DNA of 5,669 bases from Bacillota bacterium (GTDB taxonomy: Bacteria > Bacillota_A > Clostridia > DSM-8532): the NCBI GenBank assembly GCA_023424865.1, contig JAFADM010000188.1:1-5669 (forward strand). Reading direction: 5' to 3'. The translations under genes and the position numbers were made by a program. The notes under the pieces are model-generated. The model was not told the origin of the DNA. It saw only the letters and a program-made list of their open reading frames with translations, and did no database searches. Below, piece after piece: positions 1 to 5,669 of this stretch (its first letter is position 1; each line of letters opens with the position of its first letter).

Positions 1-14
1 AGCGGGGATGAAGA

Positions 15-1853
15 ATGAAGTTTTTATTATTCCGAAAGTTCCATAACCGGAAGCTTTTCAATAAGATCTTTCTCATTTATTCCGCCATTATTATTATTTC
101 TCTTGTGGCTCTTTCTTTTTTTATCTCCAGAAGCATCACTCAAACCCTGATGCAAAAGGAACTCAATTCCAATATGCAAATCCTGGCCAGTGTGAGCAAT
201 TATTTTGAACAAAAATACCTATCCACCCTCAGCATGACCCAGCAGCTTTATGCCAACAACGACTCCTTCTCGGATCTGGTATATTTTTTAAAGTATGATT
301 TTGATGTCTATATCTCCAACAGGCTTAATACCTTTTCAGACAGTACCTCAAATACCCTTCCCAGCTATCAGACCTATATCAATGCCTTTTTGATCCGTGA
401 CACCGATATCCGCAGTGTTATTCTGTACAGCAATCAAAAGGATTTCTTCTATGTCTTCGGAAGTGAGCGGGCACCCAAGCTCTTTGAATACAGCACCAGC
501 ATTAAGGAGCTTATTGACTCCATTTCCGATGCCCGCAAGCGCCATGCTCCTTATCTTTTTTCATGGGGCGATATTTCCGCCGATTTCCAGCATTCCTTTT
601 CCATCATTAACAGCATTAACGATCCCATATCCCTTGAAGGGCTCGGTTCTCTAATCGTCAATTACAGGCTTGACGGGCTTAGGGGCCTTCTTCGGGATTA
701 CGAAGAGCTTAAGGGCTATATTCTCATTTTATCAAACAGCGGTGATGTCCTTTTTGATTCCTCAAATCGGTATTATGGTACCAAATACCCCTATTTCAGC
801 ACACTTAACGATACCTCCGTAACCAAGATACTGGAGGAAGAATCTTATGTAAATACCATTCCCCTGTCCCAATCCGGTACGGTGGTAGCCGGTATTATAC
901 CGGTTGAAAAGGTAATGGAAAGCGCATCCAATATCCAGAAGACACTTTTTCTAATCACCGCCTTGCTGATCCTTTTAAGCCTCATTCTGACCTATTCCAT
1001 TATCCAGGTGTTTTCCAAACGCACCCGTGTTATCTTGGAGGGCATGGAACAATTGCAAAAAGGCAATTTAAATGCCCGCATCCCCATTGGTAGGTACGAG
1101 GATGAGCTAAATGAAATAGCGGCCAATTTCAATGACATGTGCGATTCTCTAAATAATTACATCAACCGGGTCTATTTATCCGAAATAAAGCAAAAAAATG
1201 CAGAGCTTCTGGCCCTTCAGAGCCAGATCAACCCCCATTTTCTTTACAATACTCTGGAGGCGGTGAGAATGAAGGCGGTGTCCATGGGCGCTTCCAATGT
1301 AGGCGAAATGGTTTACATATTAGCCGCACTTTTCAGAAACTCAATCAAAGGCGGAACCTTTATTTCCATTGCTGCGGAACTGGAGCACTGCAACCTTTAT
1401 CTGGAGCTTTTCAGAATACGCTACGGAGCACAGCTGACCTTTGCAATTGATGTTCCGGAGGAAATTAAAAGCTTTGCCATTGTCAAGTTTACGCTCCAGC
1501 CCATTATTGAAAACTATGTCTTTCACGGAATCCGAAGGAATGCCGACGATAACATCGTCACTCTCCGGGGGGCCTTTGACGGCCGGGATATTTTATTTAC
1601 CATTTGTGACAACGGCAAAGGAATTAGTCCTGAAAAGCTTGAGAGCCTTAAAACCATGCTTTCCCAAAATGAACATAATCCTATAGGCACCATCGGCCTT
1701 CCCAATGTAAACGAAAGGCTTCGGATTATTTACGGTGAAGGCTATGGCCTCAGTATTTCCAGTGAGGAAAATGTGGGAACCACCGTTGAAATAAAAATAC
1801 CTGCAAAAAGGAAGGAGGAGCTTTCGGATTATGTACAAAGTTTTCCTTGTTGA
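15..1853 (+). CDS. Sensor histidine kinase, YesM family (two-component system)
   Basis: This is a 612-residue membrane sensor kinase of the type that pairs with AraC-type response regulators and controls sugar uptake. A short cytoplasmic basic N-terminus is followed by a membrane segment (about residues 16-39), a large extracytoplasmic domain (about 40-307, Cache-like by family expectation), and a second membrane segment (about 310-332). A HAMP linker spans about 333-386. The His_kinase (PF06580-type) region carries INPHFLYNT with the probable phospho-acceptor His408. The ATPase domain shows an N box (QPIIEN, 495-500), a G1 box (DNGKGI, 532-537) and a G2 region (GTIGLPNVNERL, 558-569), so it appears intact. 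ATG at 15 is the furthest upstream start possible because TGA at 9-11 is in frame; GGGG at 4-7 may serve as a modest ribosome binding site. Its end overlaps the regulator gene, which indicates a cognate pair. The ligand is unknown. Confidence 0.95.
   Translation: MKFLLFRKFHNRKLFNKIFLIYSAIIIISLVALSFFISRSITQTLMQKELNSNMQILASVSNYFEQKYLSTLSMTQQLYANNDSFSDLVYFLKYDFDVYISNRLNTFSDSTSNTLPSYQTYINAFLIRDTDIRSVILYSNQKDFFYVFGSERAPKLFEYSTSIKELIDSISDARKRHAPYLFSWGDISADFQHSFSIINSINDPISLEGLGSLIVNYRLDGLRGLLRDYEELKGYILILSNSGDVLFDSSNRYYGTKYPYFSTLNDTSVTKILEEESYVNTIPLSQSGTVVAGIIPVEKVMESASNIQKTLFLITALLILLSLILTYSIIQVFSKRTRVILEGMEQLQKGNLNARIPIGRYEDELNEIAANFNDMCDSLNNYINRVYLSEIKQKNAELLALQSQINPHFLYNTLEAVRMKAVSMGASNVGEMVYILAALFRNSIKGGTFISIAAELEHCNLYLELFRIRYGAQLTFAIDVPEEIKSFAIVKFTLQPIIENYVFHGIRRNADDNIVTLRGAFDGRDILFTICDNGKGISPEKLESLKTMLSQNEHNPIGTIGLPNVNERLRIIYGEGYGLSISSEENVGTTVEIKIPAKRKEELSDYVQSFPC
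1813..1833 (+). promoter_or_regulatory. Ribosome binding site and start of the regulator inside the kinase gene
   Basis: AGGAGG (1813-1818, running on to AGGAGGAG) precedes the ATG at 1831 and lies within the last codons of the kinase, which stops at 1851-1853. The 23-nt overlap in a different frame, with its own strong site, suggests ribosomes reload or re-initiate here, keeping kinase and regulator levels linked. The 12-nt spacing is slightly long. Confidence 0.75.
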
Positions 1854-3426
1854 CGATGAGCCCTTTATACTGGATGGCTTAAAGACCATCCTAAATTGGA
1901 AGGAATACGGGTTTGAAATAGCGGGACAGGCGCTGGATGGCCTTGATGCCCTCAACGCGCCTGAAATCGATCAGGCCGATATTGTCATTACCGACATTAC
2001 CATGCCGGGTTTGGACGGACTTACTTTAATTCAAAAGCTGAAGGCAAGAAAGCCGTCCACAAAATACATCATCCTAAGCGGCTACAACGAATTTGAATTT
2101 GTCAAGCAGGCCATCACATTGGGCATCGAGAACTATTTGCTTAAGCCCATCAATGTGAAGGAGCTTCTTTTAACCCTGGCCAATACTCTGGAAAAGCTGG
2201 AGTACATACGCTACCGGGAAATAAACGAAATGCGGGCCAACAATATCCTTCGGGATAATATTTTATACCGTTGGGTAACGGACAGAATAAACCCCATGGA
2301 GCTTCGCGAGCGGGCCTCCATTCTCCAGTTAAGCCTGGATCATCCTGTTTATGGGGCAAGCATTATAAAGGTTTCTCCTGATGAACAGGAGGCGGACGGG
2401 AATGCACCCGATACCTGGGCCTCCTGCTTTTCGGAAATTTACGATCTCTGCAGCACCATTTTGGTGCAAAACCAATTCCAGCAATGCTTCAGCAATTATG
2501 ACGGTGAAATCATTTTTATTTATGGCGCCAGCGTGGGGACCGGTGCCCAATCCATTATGCTCGAAAAACTGGAGAATGTCCGCCAGACCATAATGGAACG
2601 CTATTCCATTGATTTTTTCATTACCGTTGGAGATTTTCAAACCGGCTTTATGAACCTCCACAAAAGCTATTCCAACGCCAAAAGCATGCAGGAATACCGC
2701 CTTGTCTATGCTTCAAAAAAAATCTATCTCTACGATGAGGAAAACCGGAACCAGAGCGCCGGCTCCCTCTCGCCCATCGATCACAGAAAATGTGCAAAGC
2801 TTATTGCTGAAAGGGACAAAACGGCGCTTTACCAATACATCGACGAGGTTTTTAACCATGTTACAAGCTTCCCCCTCATTACACCTTACACCCTTTTAAA
2901 CCATTGTATTGAACTTATCATTGCTATAAATACCGCTTCGGAAAACCTGGGCCACAGCCACAGCCTCAACGGCGGTTATTGGGAACTGTTTCGCTCCATA
3001 GCCGGGCTTACTTCCATTGATCTTCTCAAAAACCGGATTAAGGAGGTGGCCGACATGGCCATTCACAATCTGGCTGCCGGAGAGGAAAAAATGAGCCCTG
3101 TCATTCGGCAGGTATTAGGCTTTATAAATGAGCATTACACGGATGAATTTTCCTTAAAGACCCTGGGCTACGAGCTTAACATTAACCCCGTATATTTAGG
3201 GCAGCTTTTCCAAAAGGAAACAGGGGCCCTTTTTAATGACTATGTGAATAAGCTTCGGATGCAAAAGGCCATGCAGCTTCTATTAAATACTAATCTTAAG
3301 GCTATTGATGTTTCCAGAAAGGTAGGCTTTACCGATCCCAATTACTTTTTCAGGCAGTTTAAAAAGTACCTGGGGGTTTCACCTACCGATTTCAGAGCAG
3401 GGAGACACCCTGTACACGGAGAATAG
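1831..3426 (+). CDS. Response regulator, YesN type, with AraC-family DNA-binding domain
   Basis: This 531-residue regulator is the likely partner of the preceding kinase. An N-terminal receiver domain (about 2-120) has the acidic pair Asp8/Asp9, the phospho-acceptor Asp55 in VITDITMPG, the switch residue Ser83 and the conserved Lys105 in LLKPI. A central region (about 125-410) has little recognisable sequence; the part ending near 302 resembles the degenerate GGDEF-like linker common in YesN regulators. The C-terminal AraC/XylS domain (about 425-523) has two helix-turn-helix units; the second includes VGFTDPNYFFRQFKK and ends with the typical GVSPTDFR. The ATG lies inside the end of the kinase gene, with AGGAGG at 1813-1818 about 12 nt upstream, so translation is probably coupled. 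The inferred role is activation of the downstream importer genes on phosphorylation. The length is normal for the family and no key residue is missing. Confidence 0.95.
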   Translation: MYKVFLVDDEPFILDGLKTILNWKEYGFEIAGQALDGLDALNAPEIDQADIVITDITMPGLDGLTLIQKLKARKPSTKYIILSGYNEFEFVKQAITLGIENYLLKPINVKELLLTLANTLEKLEYIRYREINEMRANNILRDNILYRWVTDRINPMELRERASILQLSLDHPVYGASIIKVSPDEQEADGNAPDTWASCFSEIYDLCSTILVQNQFQQCFSNYDGEIIFIYGASVGTGAQSIMLEKLENVRQTIMERYSIDFFITVGDFQTGFMNLHKSYSNAKSMQEYRLVYASKKIYLYDEENRNQSAGSLSPIDHRKCAKLIAERDKTALYQYIDEVFNHVTSFPLITPYTLLNHCIELIIAINTASENLGHSHSLNGGYWELFRSIAGLTSIDLLKNRIKEVADMAIHNLAAGEEKMSPVIRQVLGFINEHYTDEFSLKTLGYELNINPVYLGQLFQKETGALFNDYVNKLRMQKAMQLLLNTNLKAIDVSRKVGFTDPNYFFRQFKKYLGVSPTDFRAGRHPVHGE

Positions 3427-3465
3427 CCGATCCCTTAGGACATCCCAGGTATCACGCCTTGGTGC

Positions 3466-3516
3466 TTATGCTCTAAAAAGCTCCCTGGAATCATCTTTAG
3501 TTTATGCAGTAAAGCT
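3466..3516 (+). repeat. Imperfect direct repeat, possible binding sites for the AraC-type regulator
   Basis: The two copies are TTATGCTCTAAAAAGCT (3466-3482) and TTATGCAGTAAAGCT (3502-3516). They share the blocks TTATGC, TAAA and GCT, and the first has two extra A residues. Their starts are 36 nt apart, and the second copy ends about 14 nt before the candidate -35. AraC-family activators commonly bind direct repeats just upstream of the -35, so the position fits. The similarity is modest and could be chance. Confidence 0.35.
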
Positions 3517-3530
3517 AAGCATTTTCAAGA

Positions 3531-3558
3531 TTACCTTTTACATTCCCTGTTATACAAT
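3531..3558 (+). promoter_or_regulatory. Candidate activator-dependent promoter of the importer genes
   Basis: TACAAT at 3553-3558 matches the -10 consensus at five of six positions. The best -35 at acceptable spacing is TTACCT (3531-3536, 16-nt spacer), which matches only three of six. TTTACA (3537-3542) is a closer match to TTGACA, but its spacer to this -10 is only 10 nt. A good -10 with a poor -35 is what one expects of a promoter that needs an activator, here plausibly the AraC-type regulator just upstream. Transcription would start near 3565. This is inference from sequence only. Confidence 0.4.
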
Positions 3559-3570
3559 ACAAGAGCAGAA

Positions 3571-3593
3571 CGCATAAAAACGCATGACATGCG
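3571..3593. repeat. CGCAT repeat cluster with inverted repeat in the importer leader
   Basis: CGCAT occurs at 3571-3575 and again at 3581-3585, exactly 10 nt (about one helical turn) apart. The second copy forms a perfect inverted repeat with ATGCG at 3589-3593 around a 3-nt centre (GAC). It lies just downstream of the predicted transcription start and about 30 nt before the LplB-like start codon, so it could be an operator or a small leader hairpin. No known regulator motif was recognised. Confidence 0.4.
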
Positions 3594-3623
3594 CGACATC
3601 CTTATCGGTAAAGGGGATTTAAG

Positions 3624-4547
3624 ATGCAAAACGCCTTTAAGAAAAGAGATATCGTACTAACCCTAATGGTACTGCCCGGTTTTCTTTATTTCATTATCTT
3701 CAAGTACATACCCATGGCTGGTATCGTTATTGCCTTCAAGGATTACCGTATGGGCTTCGGCGGTTTTTTTACAAACCTCCTATACAGCCAGTGGTCCGGT
3801 TTCAAAAACTTTCGTTTTCTCTTTGCTTCAGGCGACGCCCTGAATGCTATTAAAAATACCATCCTTTATAACCTTCTCTGGATTGTCCTGGGAACTCTTT
3901 TGGGTGTGGCCGTAGCCATTATGCTTAATGAAATTGCCTTTAAGAAATTGTCAAAAGTTTATCAAACCCTCATGTTCTTCCCGTTTTTTCTTTCCTGGGT
4001 TGTTGTCTCTTATTTCGTATACGCCTTTCTGTCAAAGGATGCGGGCTTTATTAACAACATCTTAAGGGGCATGGGCGCCCAACCCATCGACTGGTACATG
4101 GAGCCTAAATACTGGCCTTACATATTAAGTATCATCAACTTATGGAAGGGTGTCGGTTATTCCAGTGTTATTTATCTGGCTTCTATCTGCGGCATTGATT
4201 ATACCTATTATGAAGCGGCTATGATAGATGGCGCCAATAAGTGGCAGCAGGCAAAGGCCATTACCATACCCATGCTTACTCCCATACTCATTATTCTCAC
4301 CATTCTCTCTCTCGGCAAGATCTTCTCCGCGGATTTCGGCCTGTTTTTCAATGTCCCCATGGAATCCGGCGCGTTGTTTTCAACGACAAACGTCATTGAT
4401 ACCTATGTGTACAGGGCAATGATAAGCCTTGGGGACTTTGGCATGAGTACGGCGGCAGGGCTTGCCCAATCCTTTGCCGGCTTTATTCTCATACTGGCGA
4501 CAAACGCCGTTGTCCGGCGCATTGACGAAGAATCCGCATTAATGTAA
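3624..4547 (+). CDS. Sugar ABC importer permease, LplB family (CUT1 type)
   Basis: This 307-residue integral membrane protein is one of two channel subunits of an ABC importer for oligosaccharides or similar sugars. About six membrane segments can be seen, near residues 11-38, 77-101, 114-136, 164-189, 213-240 and 273-296. The cytoplasmic EAA loop, which docks the ATPase, is clear: YYEAAMIDGANKW (195-207) continuing to ITIP (213-216), with Glu197, Gly203 and Pro216 in place. The N-terminal LPGFLYFIIFKYIPMAGIVI stretch is typical of LplB proteins. The start is fixed by an in-frame TAA at 3609-3611 and by AAGGGGA (3611-3617) 6 nt upstream of ATG. Length and motifs look complete. It is followed 38 nt later by the partner permease; no ATPase gene is in the window. 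The substrate is not deducible. Confidence 0.95.
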   Translation: MQNAFKKRDIVLTLMVLPGFLYFIIFKYIPMAGIVIAFKDYRMGFGGFFTNLLYSQWSGFKNFRFLFASGDALNAIKNTILYNLLWIVLGTLLGVAVAIMLNEIAFKKLSKVYQTLMFFPFFLSWVVVSYFVYAFLSKDAGFINNILRGMGAQPIDWYMEPKYWPYILSIINLWKGVGYSSVIYLASICGIDYTYYEAAMIDGANKWQQAKAITIPMLTPILIILTILSLGKIFSADFGLFFNVPMESGALFSTTNVIDTYVYRAMISLGDFGMSTAAGLAQSFAGFILILATNAVVRRIDEESALM

Positions 4548-4570
4548 CCGGTTATAAAAAGCCTTCCCGA

Positions 4571-4588
4571 AAGGAGATAGACAGCGTG
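4571..4588 (+). promoter_or_regulatory. Ribosome binding site fixing a GTG start for the second permease
   Basis: AAGGAGAT (4571-4578) lies 7 nt before GTG at 4586-4588, an ideal spacing. No ATG occurs nearby in this frame; the next alternative, GTG at 4598, would be 19 nt away from the site. This supports GTG 4586 as the start. Confidence 0.75.
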
Positions 4589-5512
4589 GTACATAGGGTG
4601 CGCAGAAGCGTTTATAATCCCAATGCTCTTACCAGGAAAAGCGAATTTCTTTTTAACCTCCTTCTTGTTGTTATTGCGCTTTCCTGTGTAATTCCTTTTC
4701 TTTTTGTCATTGTCATATCCCTGACTGATGAAAGAGTCCTTATCGATAATGGCTATTCCTTTTTCCCGGAAAAATGGAGCTTTTCATCCTATGACTATAT
4801 CTTTGAAAATGGCGGACTGCTCCTGAATTCTTATTTTGTAAGCATCGTCATTACGGTGGTGGGAACTGTTCTTGCGCTAATCCTTACCTCCATGTATGCC
4901 TATGCCTTATTTCGCAAGCAATACAAGCTAAGAGGCTTTTTTACAGGCGTTGCCGTTTTTACAATGCTCTTTTCCGGTGGTCTTGTGCCCTACTATGTCA
5001 CCATGACCCAATTTCTTTTCTTAGAAGACAGTATATGGGCCCTCATACTTCCGGGTACCTTAAGTGCCTTTAATATCATTATTTTCAGAACCTTCTATTC
5101 AACCACCGTCCATGATGCGTTGATCGAATCGGCCATCATCGACGGAGGCGGTGAATTTCAGATTTTTACACGCATTGTTATGCCCTTAAGCCTTCCGGGC
5201 ATTGCCACCATAGGTTTGTTTTCAGCTATTGGATTCTGGAATGAATGGTTTAACGCTCTGCTTTTTATTACAGATCCTAAAAAAGTGCCAATACAGTATC
5301 TTTTAATGAAAATTCAGCGGCAAATGGACTGGATTATTAAGAACAACGGCCGATTAGGCCCCATGGAAAGCAGTGAGGCCCTTGCCAACATCCCCCATGA
5401 AAGTGCCCGAATGGTTCTTGTGGTATTGATCGTCCTTCCCATTGCCTGTGCCTATCCCTTCTTTCAGAGGTATTTTGTTAAGGGCTTGACCATAGGCGCC
5501 ATTAAAGGCTGA
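4586..5512 (+). CDS. Sugar ABC importer permease, YtcP/LplC type (UgpE-like, CUT1)
   Basis: This 308-residue inner-membrane protein is the second channel subunit of the importer. Membrane segments are visible near residues 20-46, 80-107, 116-138, 147-168, 200-228 and 274-294. The EAA loop reads LIESAIIDGGGEF (179-191) and continues to IVMPLSLP (197-204), with Glu181, Gly187 and Pro200 conserved and Ser in place of the first Ala, a common variant. The ending, with YPFFQRYFVKGLTIGAIKG, is the hallmark C-terminus of YtcP/LplC proteins. Translation starts at GTG. The gene follows the LplB-like permease by 38 nt with no sign of a terminator, so the two are almost certainly co-transcribed and form a heterodimer. 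The downstream secretion-signal gene is probably their binding protein. The protein appears full length. Confidence 0.95.
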   Translation: MVHRVRRSVYNPNALTRKSEFLFNLLLVVIALSCVIPFLFVIVISLTDERVLIDNGYSFFPEKWSFSSYDYIFENGGLLLNSYFVSIVITVVGTVLALILTSMYAYALFRKQYKLRGFFTGVAVFTMLFSGGLVPYYVTMTQFLFLEDSIWALILPGTLSAFNIIIFRTFYSTTVHDALIESAIIDGGGEFQIFTRIVMPLSLPGIATIGLFSAIGFWNEWFNALLFITDPKKVPIQYLLMKIQRQMDWIIKNNGRLGPMESSEALANIPHESARMVLVVLIVLPIACAYPFFQRYFVKGLTIGAIKG

Positions 5513-5601
5513 CAGGCAAAACGACTGTGTCTGATAAGGCAAATGCCTTATGAATAGCAGGGGCGCAAGCGTCCCCAAAAGAATCAAGGAGGAGAAAAGG
5601 A
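5513..5601 (+). promoter_or_regulatory. Spacer with two hairpins before the binding-protein gene
   Basis: The 89-nt gap between the second permease and the next gene contains two potential RNA hairpins. The first is a perfect 7-bp stem, ATAAGGC (5534-5540) with GCCTTAT (5545-5551), loop AAAT. The second pairs GGGGCG (5560-5565) with CGTCCCC (5570-5576) using one bulged T at 5572 and a 4-nt loop. Neither is followed by a T run, so they are not typical intrinsic terminators. They could protect 3' ends or set the ratio of binding protein to permease; that role is inferred. Confidence 0.55.
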
Positions 5602-5669
5602 ATGAAAAAGTCCAGGATCTTTTCTATTCTGCTGACCGTCATCGTCAGTATCCCCATGCTGCTGTCGGG
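5602..5669 (+). CDS. Partial gene: secreted protein, probably the sugar-binding lipoprotein
   Basis: Only the first 22 codons and two bases are present; the gene runs off the window. The strong site AAGGAGG (5586-5592) lies 9 nt before ATG. The visible peptide has a basic start (MKKSR) and a hydrophobic core (IFSILLTVIVSIPMLLS), followed by a codon beginning GG, which must encode Gly. That is a secretion signal ending in LLSG, just where a lipobox (L-S-G-C) would place its lipid-carrying cysteine, but that residue lies outside the window. With two CUT1 permeases directly upstream, the most likely product is the extracellular solute-binding protein of the importer. Another secreted protein, such as a glycoside hydrolase, remains possible. 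Confidence 0.75.
   Translation, partial: MKKSRIFSILLTVIVSIPMLLS

Larger units (their letters stand above)
3427..3623 (+). promoter_or_regulatory. Intergenic region between regulator and importer genes
   Basis: This 197-nt non-coding gap separates the two-component genes from the importer genes. It has no stable GC-rich hairpin followed by a T run, so no intrinsic terminator can be called; the only foldings seen are short, such as CCAGG (3445-3449) with CCTGG (3484-3488). The size and position fit a regulated promoter for the importer genes. It contains a candidate -10 region, an imperfect direct repeat and a small inverted repeat, each listed separately. Confidence 0.6.

Noticed and set aside
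1593..1955. Open reading frame of 120 codons on the minus strand across the kinase/regulator junction
   Set aside because: It lies wholly antisense to two clear genes with conserved motifs, has no recognisable domain, and no other evidence of expression is visible; it is a by-product of the + strand coding pattern.
2329..2661. Open reading frame of 110 codons on the minus strand inside the regulator gene
   Set aside because: It is antisense to the regulator's central region and shows no family features, so it is a shadow reading frame.
3444..3488. Possible terminator after the regulator gene (CCAGG with CCTGG or CCTTGG)
   Set aside because: The stems are only about 5 bp, one includes a wobble pair, and no T run follows.
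3575..3588. Possible catabolite-responsive (CcpA cre) site TAAAAACGCATGAC
   Set aside because: The left half and central CG fit loosely, but the conserved G of the first half and the T and CA of the second half are missing.
3584..3622. Twelve-codon reading frame (ATG ACA TGC ... ATT TAA) ending one base before the LplB-like start, a possible leader peptide
   Set aside because: There is no ribosome binding site before its ATG and no run of regulatory codons; the close junction can be explained by chance.
4505..4519. CGCCG-TTGTC-CGGCG hairpin near the end of the LplB-like gene
   Set aside because: It is a 5-bp stem within codons for the conserved C-terminal region, with no T run; coding constraint explains it.
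4545..4554. Perfect 10-nt palindrome TAACCGGTTA over the stop codon of the LplB-like gene
   Set aside because: It is short, cannot form a hairpin without a loop, and lies in an intra-operon gap; chance occurrence is likely.
1..5669. CRISPR arrays, tRNA or rRNA genes, insertion sequences, phage or defence genes
   Set aside because: None was seen on either strand; the window is almost entirely filled by five + strand genes of one regulatory and transport locus.

Overview
The window looks like chromosomal DNA from a Gram-positive member of the Bacillota, probably a Clostridia-type or Paenibacillus-like saccharide degrader. The reasons are the strong AGGAGG-type ribosome binding sites, the moderate G+C (judged by eye), a YesM/YesN-type two-component pair, and LplB/YtcP-type sugar permeases with no ATPase gene beside them. 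The genus cannot be fixed from the sequence alone.

Layout: every gene is on the + strand. Positions 15-1853 encode a membrane sensor histidine kinase of the YesM type. It overlaps by 23 nt the gene for a YesN-type response regulator with an AraC-family DNA-binding domain (1831-3426). A 197-nt intergenic region (3427-3623) follows. It has no convincing terminator, but holds a weak candidate promoter, an imperfect direct repeat upstream of it and a small inverted repeat downstream of it. Next come two inner-membrane subunits of a CUT1-type carbohydrate ABC importer, LplB-like (3624-4547) and YtcP/LplC-like (4586-5512, GTG start). After an 89-nt spacer with two hairpins, the window ends inside the signal peptide of a further protein (5602 onward), very probably the lipoprotein solute-binding subunit of the same importer.

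How the genes probably work together: the kinase senses an extracellular cue (perhaps an oligosaccharide, directly or through the binding protein) with its large extracytoplasmic domain and phosphorylates Asp55 of the regulator. The regulator then activates the importer promoter in the 3427-3623 gap. The binding protein captures the sugar, the two permeases form the channel, and an ATPase encoded elsewhere (an MsmX-type shared ATPase in this family) would supply energy. The substrate cannot be read from this window.

This is a well-known type of locus. I found no evidence of a new system. The most interesting parts are the non-coding ones: the promoter gap with its repeats and the double hairpin just before the binding-protein gene.
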